64,000 nucleotides of DNA. Origin: Streptomyces solicavernae (GTDB taxonomy: Bacteria; Actinomycetota; Actinomycetes; Streptomycetales; Streptomycetaceae). How positions within the stretch are numbered: the stretch's first letter is position 1; every line of letters begins with the position of its first letter. Below are positions 50,216 through 58,882 of the stretch, piece by piece. The translations under genes and the position numbers were made by a program. Below the pieces are notes generated by a model. It worked only from the letters and a program-made list of their open reading frames with translations. It was not told the DNA's origin and did not search any database. The DNA lies in NCBI RefSeq assembly GCF_029968095.1, contig NZ_JASCIR010000001.1, positions 124,001 through 188,000 on the forward strand. Direction: 5' to 3'.

Positions 50216-50554
50216 GTGTGCTCCTCCGTCGGTCCGGCTTTCCGGGATCCGCCGGGTAAGCCAGTGCGGCTCGCCTGTCCTCCCGGCCCGCGCACGGGGT
50301 GGGTGCGTATAGGGCGAATCCAGGGAAGGCAGGCGTGACAGGTGCCCCGGCGAGAGCCCTGCACAATGCACGTTACCCAGTGCTCCGCAATCTTGCGAAA
50401 CCCCACTTGACCTGCGACTTTGCTTGGATTTCCAAGTAAATGCGGGAAAGCGGGAACAACTACTGGTCAGCGCCTTGCAGGGGGCGGCCGGAACAACGGC
50501 ACGTTATCCCGGCCACCCGGGGCATTGGAAGAGTCGGTGTGTGACACTGGCAGC
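50216..50554. promoter_or_regulatory. bkdA-response regulator divergent promoter region
   Basis: No gene lies in this 339-bp gap. On the minus strand a TAACGT hexamer (50375-50370) with TTCGCA about 18 bp upstream (50399-50394) is a plausible bkd promoter, giving a leader of about 145 nt. Two palindromes sit near it: CGCAATCTTGCG at 50386-50397, between the two boxes, and CTTGGATTTCCAAG at 50423-50436, upstream. Either may bind an Lrp/BkdR-like or other regulator. The promoter of the response regulator gene is not clear. Confidence 0.45.
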
Positions 50555-51214
50555 GTGCCCGTAGAAGGAAAAATCAGCGTATTTCTGCTCGACGACCATG
50601 AAGTCGTCCGTCGTGGCGTCCATGAGCTGCTGTCCGTCGAGTCCGACATCGAGGTGGTGGGCGAGGCCGGCACGGCGGCCGACGCCCTGGTCCGCATCCC
50701 GGCCACCCGCCCGGACGTCGCGGTGCTCGACGTCCGCCTGCCGGACGGCAGCGGCGTCGAGGTCTGCCGCGAGATCCGGTCCCGGAACGAGGACATCAAG
50801 TGCCTGATGCTGACCTCGTTCGCGGACGACGAGGCGCTCTTCGACGCGATCATGGCCGGCGCCTCCGGGTATGTACTGAAGGCGATCCGCGGCAACGAGC
50901 TGCTCACCGCCGTACGGGACGTGGCGGCCGGCAAGTCCCTGCTCGACCCGGTGGCCACGGCCCGGGTCCTGGAGCGGCTGCGCGACGGCAACACGAAGAA
51001 GGGCGACGACCGGCTGGCGAACCTCACGGAACAGGAGCGCAAGATCCTGGACCTGATCGGCGAGGGCCTCACCAACCGCGCCATCGGCGAACGCCTGCAC
51101 CTCGCCGAGAAGACCATCAAGAACTACGTCTCCAGCCTGCTGTCCAAGCTCGGCATGGAACGCCGCTCGCAGGCCGCCGCATTTGTTGCGCGCATGCAGG
51201 CGGAAAAGCGCTGA
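50555..51214 (+). CDS. Orphan NarL/DevR-type response regulator
   Basis: A 219-residue two-component regulator. The receiver domain (about 7-125) has the acidic pair Asp13/Asp14, phospho-acceptor Asp59, Thr87 and Lys109; the LuxR-type HTH (about 150-210) contains [25 protein letters not shown] split around the recognition helix and [19 protein letters not shown]. The [14 protein letters not shown] segment is like DevR/DosR. No histidine kinase gene is adjacent, so it is an orphan. The GTG at 50555 is favoured; GTG 50537 would add six residues. Tandem 13- and 16-bp repeats follow the stop. Confidence 0.9.
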   Translation: MPVEGKISVFLLDDHEVVRRGVHELLSVESDIEVVGEAGTAADALVRIPATRPDVAVLDVRLPDGSGVEVCREIRSRNEDIKCLMLTSFADDEALFDAIMAGASGYVLKAIRGNELLTAVRDVAAGKSLLDPVATARVLERLRDGNTKKGDDRLANLTEQERKILDLIGEGLTNRAIGERLHLAEKTIKNYVSSLLSKLGMERRSQAAAFVARMQAEKR

Positions 51215-51226
51215 CCGGTCAGTACA

Positions 51227-51328
51227 AGAACTCGCTTCGAGAACTCGCTTCGAGAACTCGCTTTTCAGAAGCGCAGAATTGCCCGTGCATGACGAGGCCC
51301 GTGCATGACGAGGCCCGTGCACGACGAG
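51227..51328. repeat. Two tandem arrays behind the response regulator
   Basis: AGAACTCGCTTCG occurs three times with a 13-bp period at 51227-51265, and GCCCGTGCATGACGAG three times with a 16-bp period at 51281-51328. The second array runs into the terminator stem. Confidence 0.9.
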
Positions 51329-51358
51329 GCCCGCTCACGCATTCCGTGAGCGGGCCTC
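51326..51358. terminator. Bidirectional terminator, response regulator / kinase
   Basis: GAGGCCCGCTCACG (51326-51339) and CGTGAGCGGGCCTC (51345-51358) form a perfect 14-bp stem with a 5-base loop between convergent genes. The left arm is the last copy of the 16-bp repeat. Confidence 0.85.
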
Positions 51359-51408
51359 GTCGTGCCTCGTCCTGCCTCGTCGCAGCTGCCTGCCGGACTT
51401 GCGGAACC

Positions 51409-52977
51409 TCAGGGTCCGGCTTGCTCCGTCGGTTCGAGCGTCACCGGATCGGTGGGCTCCGTGGGGATGCTCGGCTCGCCCGTCGGCTCCTGGGTCGTCG
51501 GGTCCTCCGTCGGCTCCTGCGTCGTCGGATCCTCGGTGGGCTCCTGCGTCGTGGGGTCCTCGGAGGGGGTGTACGAGGGCTGGGTCGGAGTGTCGGTGTA
51601 GTCCGGGTTGCCGCCGGTGCCGCCGGGCTCCGTCTCCTCCTCCGTGGTCTTTTCCTCCGTCGGCTCCTCCGTGGGCTCCTTCGACTGGGACTGCGACGGC
51701 GTCGGGTTCTTGTCCGGGCCCGGGTCCTTCTTGCCGCTCTCCGCGGCGTTCAGGGCCACGGCGACGCCCACCGCGATCGCGACGATCGCCAGGACCGCGA
51801 ACAGCCACATCTTGCCGCGGCCCCCGCCGTTGCCGCGTCCGCCCCGGCCGCCCCGGCCGCCGCCGTTGCCGCCGTCAAAGCCGCCGTCGTCGTCCCCTAT
51901 CGGGCGGACCATCGGCTGCTGCATCTGCGCCGTACCGCCGGTGTCCCCGGGGTGCTGCCGGGCCCCGGCGCCCGTGACGCCCATCGCCGGGGTGCTGCCG
52001 CCCTCGTGCAGGGCGACGGCGCCCGTGCTCCACGTACCGGTGTGGCCGCCCTGGTCCTGCAGCATCTGCAGGCCGTACTGGACCAGGCCGCGCATCTCCT
52101 CGGCCGTCTGGAACCGGTCGTCCGGGTCCTTCGCCAGGGAGCGCATCACCAGGCCGTCCAGCTCCGGCGGCACCGCGTCCGACAGCTCGGACGGCGGGAC
52201 CGGCATGTCCTGCACGTGCTGGTAGACCACCGAGAGCGGCGTCTCACCCGTGAACGGGGGCCGCAGCGCGAGGAGTTCGTAGAGCAGGCAGCCCGTCGCG
52301 TACAGGTCGGAGCGGGTGTCGACGGCCTTGCCGAGGGCCTGCTCCGGGGAGAGGTACTGCGGGGTGCCCATGACCATGCCGGTCTGCGTCATCGTGTTGG
52401 ACGCGCCGTGCAGGGCCCGCGCGATGCCGAAGTCCATCACCTTCACCGCACCGGCGTTGGTGATGATCACGTTGGCGGGCTTGATGTCGCGGTGCACGAT
52501 GCCGTGCTGGTGCGAGTACGCGAGCGCTTCGAGCACACCCGAGACGATGATCAGCGCCTGCTCGGGGCCCGGGGCCTCGGCGTTGAGCAGCAGGTCACGG
52601 ATGGTCCGGCCCTCGACGAGCTCCATCACGATGTACGGGATGGTGTTGGCGCCGATGACGTCCTCGCCGGAGTCGTAGACCGCCACCACCGCATGGTGGT
52701 TGAGGCCGGCGACCGACTGGGCCTCGCGCGTGAAGCGGGCCTTGGAGACCGGGTCCTCGGCGAGGTCGGAGCGGAGCAGCTTCACGGCGACCGTGCGCCC
52801 GAGGCGTACGTCCTCGGCGGCGAAGACCTCGGCCATGCCGCCGCGGCCGAGTCTGTGCGTCAGCCGGTAACGCCCGTCGCCGACAAGCCCGCCATTACCC
52901 CACAACTCAGGCGCATCTGACATACCGCCGCCAGTCGCCTCGGGGTCGGACGGGCCCTGAGCGCGCTGCTGGTCCAT
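51409..52977 (-). CDS. Membrane Ser/Thr protein kinase (no PASTA)
   Basis: A 522-residue eukaryotic-type kinase. The kinase domain (about 37-305) has the Gly-rich loop GRGGMAEV, Lys66, catalytic Asp164 in HRDIKPAN, MDFGIAR, and the activation segment TGMVMGTPQYLSPEQ. A Gly/Arg linker precedes one membrane helix (about 390-409), followed by an external tail of about 110 residues made of TTQEPTEDP repeats with no recognisable sensor domain. The ATG at 52977 is chosen; ATG 52924 (MSDAPEL) is a good alternative because the kinase core begins soon after. It is divergent from a PASTA-type kinase, the two apparently paralogous. Confidence 0.92.
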   Translation of the reverse strand: MDQQRAQGPSDPEATGGGMSDAPELWGNGGLVGDGRYRLTHRLGRGGMAEVFAAEDVRLGRTVAVKLLRSDLAEDPVSKARFTREAQSVAGLNHHAVVAVYDSGEDVIGANTIPYIVMELVEGRTIRDLLLNAEAPGPEQALIIVSGVLEALAYSHQHGIVHRDIKPANVIITNAGAVKVMDFGIARALHGASNTMTQTGMVMGTPQYLSPEQALGKAVDTRSDLYATGCLLYELLALRPPFTGETPLSVVYQHVQDMPVPPSELSDAVPPELDGLVMRSLAKDPDDRFQTAEEMRGLVQYGLQMLQDQGGHTGTWSTGAVALHEGGSTPAMGVTGAGARQHPGDTGGTAQMQQPMVRPIGDDDGGFDGGNGGGRGGRGGRGNGGGRGKMWLFAVLAIVAIAVGVAVALNAAESGKKDPGPDKNPTPSQSQSKEPTEEPTEEKTTEEETEPGGTGGNPDYTDTPTQPSYTPSEDPTTQEPTEDPTTQEPTEDPTTQEPTGEPSIPTEPTDPVTLEPTEQAGP

Positions 52978-53410
52978 CAGTCCTCGCCGTCGTTTCCTGT
53001 CGTAACTGGTCGCGTCTGGTCCGTAACCCGACATGTCCGCCAACCCGACATGCCCGCCTGCATGCGCCCCGGATGGGCGAGTGCGCGCGTCTCTTCTTAC
53101 GGCCTCCGTCGGCCCACGCTACAGCCTCGGCGTGGCGCGCCGGTTCGAGATGGACCGGCCATCAAACCTGTTACCCGGGGTTTCGGGCAAATCGAGTGGT
53201 CTGTGCCCGCGGGTGTGACGGGACCGTGACGGGAGCCATATCACTTCGCGGACGCCCTCGGTAACGCTTGCGAGACGGTTCTTGCGCGTAGGGTCACGGA
53301 ACGGGCACCCGGCTTGACGTGTCAGTGCCCTCGGGCAGACTTGGCCCGGAATACAGGGATCTTCAGGCTTTCAAGCGCAGCAGAACAGCGCCGATGGGGG
53401 ACGCAGAAAC
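52978..53410. promoter_or_regulatory. Divergent promoter region of two Ser/Thr kinase genes
   Basis: No gene is seen in these 433 bp. A GTGACGGGA(A/C)CGTGACGGGA direct repeat lies at about 53215-53235, and TTGCGA (about 53268) with TAGGGT (about 53289) is a weak candidate promoter for the plus-strand kinase, although the spacer is short. There is no clear operator. Confidence 0.35.
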
Positions 53411-55081
53411 ATGAGCCAGGACGGCGCGAACAGCGGCCGGTACGCGGGGCGTGCCCTGGCCGGCGGCCGCTACCAGCTGCGGGACCTCCTCGGTGAAGGC
53501 GGCATGGCCTCCGTCCACCTGGCGTACGACTCGGTCCTCGACCGGCAGGTCGCCATCAAGACCCTGCACACCGAGCTGGGCCGCGAGCAGTCCTTCCGCG
53601 AGCGCTTCCGCCGCGAGGCCCAGTCCGTGGCCAAGCTCACGCACACCAACATCGTCTCGGTCTTCGACACCGGCGAGGACGACCTCGACGGCGCGACGAT
53701 GCCGTACATCGTGATGGAGTACGTCGAGGGCAAGCCGCTCGGCTCCGTCCTCGACGCCGACGTCGCGCAGTTCGGCGCGATGCCCGCCGACCGTGCCCTC
53801 AAGGTCACCGCCGATGTCCTCGCGGCCCTGGAGATCAGTCACGAGATGGGCCTGGTCCACCGCGACATCAAGCCCGGCAACGTCATGGTGACGAAGCGGA
53901 ACGTCGTCAAGGTCATGGACTTCGGCATCGCCCGCGCCATGCAGTCCGGCGTGACGTCGATGACGCAGACCGGCATGGTCGTCGGCACCCCGCAGTACCT
54001 CTCGCCCGAGCAGGCACTCGGCCGCGCTGTGGACGCCCGCTCCGACCTCTACTCGGTCGGCATCATGCTGTTCCAACTGGTCACCGGGCGGCTGCCGTTC
54101 GAGGCCGACTCGCCGCTGGCCATCGCGTACGCGCACGTCCAGGAGGAGCCGGTCGCGCCGTCCTCCATCAACCGTTCGCTGCCGCCCGCCGTGGACGCGC
54201 TGATCGCCCGCGCCCTGAAGAAGAACCCCAACGAGCGCTTCCCCACGGCCGACGCGATGCGCGAGGAGTGCCTGCGCGTCGTGCAGTCGCTGCAGGGCGG
54301 GGCCGCGCCGAGCATCGTGCCGGGTGTGCACACCGGCAGCGGTGCGGGCGTCGGCGCCTCGGTGTTCCCGCCGGTCGACCAGGGCACCCCGGCGCCGGGG
54401 CCGGGCAGCGTCCAGACCCCCTACCAGCCGCCTTACGGTCCCGGGCCCGGTGGTCCCGGCGGTCCGGGCACACCCGCGCCCGGTCCGGGGCCCGGGTACG
54501 GGTACCCGCAGCAGGGCGGCTACCAGACCCCGGCGCCCGCCAACTTCGCCCCGCAGCAGGGCGGCCCCGGCACCCCGCCGCCGTACAACCTGGGCCCGCA
54601 GCCCGCAACGGCCCAGGGCGCTCGCGCGGGCGGCGGTCACGGGGGCGGCGGCAAGAGCAACACCCCGGTGATCGTCGGCGCGATCGCGGTGGCCGTGCTC
54701 GCCATCGGCGGCCTGGTCACGGCGCTCTCCCTGAACGACAGCGGCGGCGAGGAGCCCAAGCCCGAGCAGACCACCGAGGCCGCGGGCCACAAGGGCCCGG
54801 ACAAGACCAAGACCATCGAGATCAGCGAGTGCACGGAGCCGCGGGAGAGCTTCTCCGACCCGAGCATGAAGACCCTGCCGAAGTTCGAGTACCGCAACAT
54901 CGACTCGGTCAAGGAGTGCATCCAGAAGGGCGGCTGGAAGTACAAGATCACGACGGTGGACGAGAACACGTACGGCGAGGGCACCGTCATGAAGCAGTAC
55001 CCGACGTCGGACACGGACTTCGACCCGGACAACCCGCCGACCATCCAGCTGGAGGTCTCCAGCGGGAATCCGCCTCAGTAG
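53411..55081 (+). CDS. Membrane Ser/Thr protein kinase with PASTA-like domain
   Basis: A 556-residue kinase of the PknB/PrkC class. The kinase domain (about 21-290) has GEGGMASVH, Lys50, Asp152 in HRDIKPGN, MDFGIAR and TGMVVGTPQYLSPEQ. A Pro/Gly/Tyr-rich juxtamembrane region of about 110 residues leads to one membrane helix (about 417-437), then a short external part with an acidic linker and one PASTA-like repeat (about 480-556, with YKITTVDENTYGEGTVMKQYP). Single-PASTA kinases may sense cell-wall fragments. The ATG at 53411 precedes the kinase fold by ten residues. The stop abuts a 12-bp tandem array. Confidence 0.92.
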   Translation: MSQDGANSGRYAGRALAGGRYQLRDLLGEGGMASVHLAYDSVLDRQVAIKTLHTELGREQSFRERFRREAQSVAKLTHTNIVSVFDTGEDDLDGATMPYIVMEYVEGKPLGSVLDADVAQFGAMPADRALKVTADVLAALEISHEMGLVHRDIKPGNVMVTKRNVVKVMDFGIARAMQSGVTSMTQTGMVVGTPQYLSPEQALGRAVDARSDLYSVGIMLFQLVTGRLPFEADSPLAIAYAHVQEEPVAPSSINRSLPPAVDALIARALKKNPNERFPTADAMREECLRVVQSLQGGAAPSIVPGVHTGSGAGVGASVFPPVDQGTPAPGPGSVQTPYQPPYGPGPGGPGGPGTPAPGPGPGYGYPQQGGYQTPAPANFAPQQGGPGTPPPYNLGPQPATAQGARAGGGHGGGGKSNTPVIVGAIAVAVLAIGGLVTALSLNDSGGEEPKPEQTTEAAGHKGPDKTKTIEISECTEPRESFSDPSMKTLPKFEYRNIDSVKECIQKGGWKYKITTVDENTYGEGTVMKQYPTSDTDFDPDNPPTIQLEVSSGNPPQ

Positions 55082-55164
55082 CTTTCCCGGCAGCTTTCCC
55101 TGTCGCTTTCCCTGTCGCTTTCCCTGTCGCTTTCCCTGTCGCTTTCCCTGCTGCTTTCCTTGCA
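55081..55164. repeat. 12-bp tandem array behind the PASTA kinase (7 copies)
   Basis: Seven in-phase 12-bp units, GCTTTCCCTGTC in the centre with variants at both ends, start at the last base of the kinase TAG stop (55079-55081) and lead to the terminator. The minus-strand frame reads ESDRESDR and is not a gene. Confidence 0.95.
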
Positions 55165-55175
55165 GTGCATGACGG

Positions 55176-55206
55176 AGCCCGGCTCACCGAACGTGGTGGC
55201 CGGGCT
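55176..55206. terminator. Bidirectional terminator, kinase / bpa
   Basis: AGCCCGGC (55176-55183) pairs with GCCGGGCT (55199-55206), with a further CACC/GGTG pairing inside after a one-base bulge. Confidence 0.7.
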
Positions 55207-55240
55207 TCGTCGTGGTCGGTACGGGTCGGTGCCGCCGGGG

Positions 55241-55789
55241 CTACAGGTACGGGCCCCCGGTACGGCCCGCGTGCGGGTGCTCCTCGTCGTCCTCGTGACC
55301 GCCCGCCCCGGGCGGCAGCGCGCGGCGCATCTGCTCCAGCTGGGCGCGGGCCGCCATCTGCTGGGCGAACAGCGTGGTCTGGATACCGTGGAAGAGCCCC
55401 TCAAGCCAGCCCACCAACTGGGCCTGCGCGATGCGCAGTTCGGCGTCGCTGGGCGTCACCTCGTCGGTGAACGGCAACGACAGCCGCTCCAGCTCCTCGA
55501 CCAGCTCGGGCGCGAGGCCGTCCTCCAGCTCCTTCACCGAGCTCGCGTGGATCTCCTTGAGCCGCACCCGGCTCGCCTCGTCCAGAGGTGCCGCCCGCAC
55601 TTCCTCCAACAGCTGCTTGATCATGCTGCCGATGCGCATGACCTTGGCCGGCTGCTCGACCATGTCCGTCACCGGAAGCTCACGCGACTCGTCGTCACCA
55701 CCGCCGCCGCCACCGAGGGCCATCCCGTCCTGACCCACGACGAGGACCTGCGGATTCTCCTGCGACCTGTCGTTCCTCGGCATCTCCAT
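55241..55789 (-). CDS. bpa: Bacterial proteasome activator (Bpa/PafE family)
   Basis: A 182-residue protein of the Bpa family. A disordered N-terminus with a Gly run (ALGGGGGGDDES) precedes a four-helix region (about 45-155: VMRIGSMIKQLLEEVR, VKELEDGLAPELVEELERL, LVGWLEGLFHGIQTTLFAQQ), and the C-terminus ends GGPYL. In mycobacteria the ATP-independent ring of Bpa docks into the 20S proteasome by a C-terminal GQYL (HbYX-like) motif; the Tyr-Leu end is kept here, with Pro in place of Gln. Start ATG 55789 (MEMPRND) or 55783 (MPRND) are both possible. The proteasome genes are not in this window. Confidence 0.9.
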   Translation of the reverse strand: MEMPRNDRSQENPQVLVVGQDGMALGGGGGGDDESRELPVTDMVEQPAKVMRIGSMIKQLLEEVRAAPLDEASRVRLKEIHASSVKELEDGLAPELVEELERLSLPFTDEVTPSDAELRIAQAQLVGWLEGLFHGIQTTLFAQQMAARAQLEQMRRALPPGAGGHEDDEEHPHAGRTGGPYL

Positions 55790-55922
55790 GCGGCCATTCT
55801 GTCGTACGTCCGACGGGTGCGGCGTGGCCCCGTCCACGGGAATCTCGCCGGGGGTCCGACGGCGGCCTCACCGGGAGTTCTGTTGGCGGCCCTCGCCGGG
55901 GGCCCTCGTCGGGGGGTGTGGC

Positions 55923-56468
55923 TCAGGTCCGTCTGATCCGTACGGCGAAGAAGGCGAGGCCGAGGCCGATGAGGACCAGGCCCGCGCCGAACGGCAGCAC
56001 CCGCAGTACCTGACCGCTCCGGTCGTCACCGGCCGCCTGCCGTGCGGTGTCGCCGCCGGGCACCTCGGACGTGGGGGTCGGCGTCGGGCGCGGCCGGGTC
56101 GGGTCCGGCCGGGGTGAGGGTGGCGGTGGCTGCTGCTCGGCCTGCTGTTCGGCCTGCTGTTCGGCCTGCTGTTCGGCCTGCTGCTCCTGCTGCGGTGGCG
56201 GCTCCGGATCCGGGATCGGCCCCGTACGACCGGGGTGCGGGCGGCCCTCACCGGCGCGGCTTCCCGCGCGGGAGGCGTCGGGGCTCGGTTGCTGGGGGCT
56301 CGGTCGCTCGGGGCTCGGTTGCTGGGGGCTCGGTCGCTCGAGGCTTGACCGGACCGGCTCGCGTGACGCGGGGGGCGCCGCCGCCGTGGCCGGGCCCGCG
56401 GGCAGCAGCGTCGCGAGCAGTACGGCGAGCAGCGCGGCGGTGTGCCGCAGGCGGAGCCGTGGAGTCAC
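55923..56468 (-). CDS. Small secreted or membrane-tethered low-complexity protein
   Basis: A 181-residue protein with an N-terminal signal peptide (LRHTAALLAVLLATLLPAGPATAAA), a long disordered external region made of repeats, and a C-terminal hydrophobic helix followed by Arg residues (PFGAGLVLIGLGLAFFAVRIRRT). The repeats are SPQQPSPER (two 27-bp units, about 56280-56341), and AEQQ (12-bp units, about 56131-56180), then a Pro/Thr-rich stalk. The tail looks like a membrane anchor; there is no LPxTG. GTG at 56468 gives a normal signal peptide; the open frame continues to 56543. The function is unknown. Confidence 0.78.
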   Translation of the reverse strand: MTPRLRLRHTAALLAVLLATLLPAGPATAAAPPASREPVRSSLERPSPQQPSPERPSPQQPSPDASRAGSRAGEGRPHPGRTGPIPDPEPPPQQEQQAEQQAEQQAEQQAEQQPPPPSPRPDPTRPRPTPTPTSEVPGGDTARQAAGDDRSGQVLRVLPFGAGLVLIGLGLAFFAVRIRRT

Positions 56469-56628
56469 GTCGGTGACCCCCTCCCGGTGCCGAGTCGCCA
56501 AAGGGGACGCCGTCAGCGTCACACGTAGCGACAACTCGGGCATCTCGGGGCGTACCGGGGGAGGGTCACAGACGACTCAGCGTATGGCCCAGGGAGGCCG
56601 ACTCACTGCACGGCTCAAGGCACGGCGC

Positions 56629-56676
56629 AGAGCACGGCTCAGAGCGCGGCTCAGAGCACGCCTCAGAGCGCGGCTC
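56629..56676. repeat. 12-bp tandem array over the quinone oxidoreductase stop (4 copies)
   Basis: Four 12-bp units (AGAGCGCGGCTC and variants) at 56629-56676. The oxidoreductase TGA (56677-56675 on the minus strand) falls at a unit boundary, and because 12 is a multiple of three, in-frame TGA codons repeat three more times downstream. Confidence 0.9.
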
Positions 56677-57652
56677 AGTGGGTGAGCAGCACCTTGCCGA
56701 CGTGCGTGCTCTCCTCCAGGACCCGGTGCGCGGCCGGGGCCTCGGCCATCGGCACGGTCCGGTCGACGACCGGCTCCACGCGGCCCGCCTCGATCAACGG
56801 CCAGACGTGCTCGCGTACGGCGGCGACGATGGCGGTCTTCTCGGCGAGCGGGCGGCCGCGCAGCGAGGTCGCGGTGATCGCCGCGCGCTTGCCGAGGAGC
56901 GCGCCCAGGTTGAGTTCGCCCTTGACCCCGCCCTGCAGGCCGATGATCGCGAGGCGGCCGTTGACGGCCAGCGCCTTGACGTTCCGCTCCAGATATTTGG
57001 CGCCCATGATGTCGAGGATGACGTCCGCGCCCGAGCCGTCGGTGGCGCTGCGGATCTCCTCGACGAAGTCCTGCTCGCGGTAGTCGATCAGAATGTCCGC
57101 GCCGAGCCGCGCGCAGCGCTCCAGCTTTTCCTTGCCCCCGGCCGTCACCGCGACCCGCGCGCCCACGGCCTTCGCCAGCTGGATGGCCATCGTCCCGATA
57201 CCGCTCGCCCCGCCGTGCACCAGCAGCGTCTCCCCCGGACGCAGGTGGGCGACCATGAAGACGTTCGACCAGACCGTGCAGGTCACCTCGGGCAGCGCCG
57301 CCGCCGTGACCAGGTCGAGGCCCTTCGGCACGGGCAGCAACTGCCCCACGGGGACGGCAACCTTCTCCGCGTACCCGCCGCCCGCGAGCAGCGCGCACAC
57401 CTCGTCGCCGACCGAGAAACCGCTCACTCCGGGGCCGAGCGCGGCGACGCGGCCCGAGCATTCGAGACCGGGGTACGGGGAGGCGCCGGGCGGCGGGTTG
57501 TAGAAGCCCTGGCGCTGGAGCAGGTCGGCGCGGTTGACGGCACTGGCCGCCACCTCGACCAGGACCTCGCCCTCGCCGGGTACGGGATCGGGGACCTCGG
57601 CCCAGACAAGCGCCTCGGGACCGCCGGGTTCGGGGATCGTGATCGCATACAT
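56675..57652 (-). CDS. NAD(P)H-quinone oxidoreductase, zinc-free MDR family
   Basis: A 325-residue medium-chain reductase of the PIG3/TP53I3-like quinone oxidoreductase class. It has the GroES-like domain (1-125; NRADLLQRQGFYNPPPGASPYPG), the signature region around LECSGRVAALG, and a Rossmann domain whose NADP-binding motif is VHGGASGIGTMAIQLAK (about 148-164). It lacks the catalytic zinc ligands of alcohol dehydrogenases. It would reduce quinones or reactive enones. The ATG at 57652 is at the conserved start. Its stop lies in a 12-bp repeat array. Confidence 0.92.
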   Translation of the reverse strand: MYAITIPEPGGPEALVWAEVPDPVPGEGEVLVEVAASAVNRADLLQRQGFYNPPPGASPYPGLECSGRVAALGPGVSGFSVGDEVCALLAGGGYAEKVAVPVGQLLPVPKGLDLVTAAALPEVTCTVWSNVFMVAHLRPGETLLVHGGASGIGTMAIQLAKAVGARVAVTAGGKEKLERCARLGADILIDYREQDFVEEIRSATDGSGADVILDIMGAKYLERNVKALAVNGRLAIIGLQGGVKGELNLGALLGKRAAITATSLRGRPLAEKTAIVAAVREHVWPLIEAGRVEPVVDRTVPMAEAPAAHRVLEESTHVGKVLLTH

Positions 57653-57733
57653 GGGCGCGAGGCTACTCGCCGGGCGGGCTGGTTTTCAGCCGCCCGGGGG
57701 CACCTCCCGACCGAAGGCCCCCGCCCGAAGGCA

Positions 57734-58807
57734 TCAGTCGTTGGGCAGCGGGCGGAGGTCCGGGACTCCGGTGGGGCCGGGGGTGGCCCGTACGATCGTG
57801 ATCAGACGGTCCGTCAACTGCAGCTTGCCGATGGCCTGGTCGTCGTAGCCGAGCAGCCGGTGCCCGCGTACGACGCTCACCACCAGGTCCTCGACCTCCC
57901 GCGGCGTGCGCCCCACCTCGGCCTTTATCACCGGGCGTTCGACGAGATCGAGGCCGCTGCCCTGCTGGATCAGGTCCTCCATGACCGTGCCCGCACTCGG
58001 GCTGAGCACCGACAGGCCGAGCAGCCGTCCGGCGGCGCTGGCGCTGGTGATCACGGCGTCGGCGCCGGACTGGCGGAGCAGCGGGGCGTTCTCCTCCTCG
58101 CGTACCGCCGCGACGATCTTCGCGCCCCGGTTGAGCTGGCGCGCCGTGAGCGTGACGAGGACGGCGGTGTCGTCCCGCTGGGTGGCGATCACGACCTGCC
58201 GGGCCTTCTGCGTCTCGGCGCGCAGCAGCACGTCGCTGCGCGTGGCGTCGCCGACGACGCCCACGAAGCCGTCGGCCGTAGCCGCCTCGATGACCTTGGC
58301 GCTGGGGTCGACGATGACGATCTGTTCCTTCTTCAGCCCCGTGGCGCAGAGTGTCTGGATCGCGGAACGGCCCTTGGTGCCGAAGCCGACGACGACGGTG
58401 TGCTCGCGCAACTGGGACCTCCAGCGGTTCAGCCTGAATTCCTCACGGGTGCGCTCGGTGAGGACCTCTAGCGTGGTGCCGACGAGGATGATCAGGAACA
58501 GCACGCGCAACGGCGTGATGATGAGGATGTTGATGACACGGGCGCTGTCGCTGGCGGGCACGATGTCGCCGTACCCGGTGGTGGAGAGCGTGACCGTCGC
58601 GTAGTAGAACGCGTCCAGGAGGCTGACTGCGCCGTCGTGGTTGTCGTTGTAGCCGTCACTGTCGGCGAAGACGATGAAGGCCGTGGAGACCAGCACGGTC
58701 AGGGCCATGGCCAGCCGCTTGGCAACCTGCCGCAGCGGCCGCCCGACCTCCCGCTTCGGCAACTTCACCTGGGCGCTCACCAGATGCTCGTCCGCCTGAC
58801 GGGCCAT
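57734..58807 (-). CDS. Two-helix potassium channel with RCK (TrkA-N) domain
   Basis: A 357-residue Kch-like channel. Two membrane helices (about 30-48 and 88-112) flank the pore loop with the selectivity filter TTGYGD (76-81). The cytoplasmic part has a RCK/TrkA-N Rossmann domain (HTVVVGFGTKGRSAI, about 135-250) and a second RCK-C-like portion. It should conduct K+ under nucleotide or ion gating. ATG 58807 is favoured; the open frame starts with a GTG inside a parS palindrome (58840), which I consider too early. The gap to the quinone oxidoreductase gene holds a truncated dispersed palindromic element (about 57697-57720). Confidence 0.9.
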   Translation of the reverse strand: MARQADEHLVSAQVKLPKREVGRPLRQVAKRLAMALTVLVSTAFIVFADSDGYNDNHDGAVSLLDAFYYATVTLSTTGYGDIVPASDSARVINILIITPLRVLFLIILVGTTLEVLTERTREEFRLNRWRSQLREHTVVVGFGTKGRSAIQTLCATGLKKEQIVIVDPSAKVIEAATADGFVGVVGDATRSDVLLRAETQKARQVVIATQRDDTAVLVTLTARQLNRGAKIVAAVREEENAPLLRQSGADAVITSASAAGRLLGLSVLSPSAGTVMEDLIQQGSGLDLVERPVIKAEVGRTPREVEDLVVSVVRGHRLLGYDDQAIGKLQLTDRLITIVRATPGPTGVPDLRPLPND

Positions 58808-58824
58808 GGCGTCATGGCCGGGCA

Positions 58825-58838
58825 GTTTCACGTGAAAC
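58825..58838. other. parS (ParB-binding) site
   Basis: A second perfect GTTTCACGTGAAAC, in the gap between the channel gene and moeA, 18 bp upstream of the channel start. With the site at 3517-3530 it gives two parS sites 55.3 kb apart, a density expected only near Streptomyces oriC. Confidence 0.92.
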
Positions 58839-58882
58839 ACCCTTCCGCGCTGTTCGTGTCGCTACTCATGGTCCGTGCTCAG

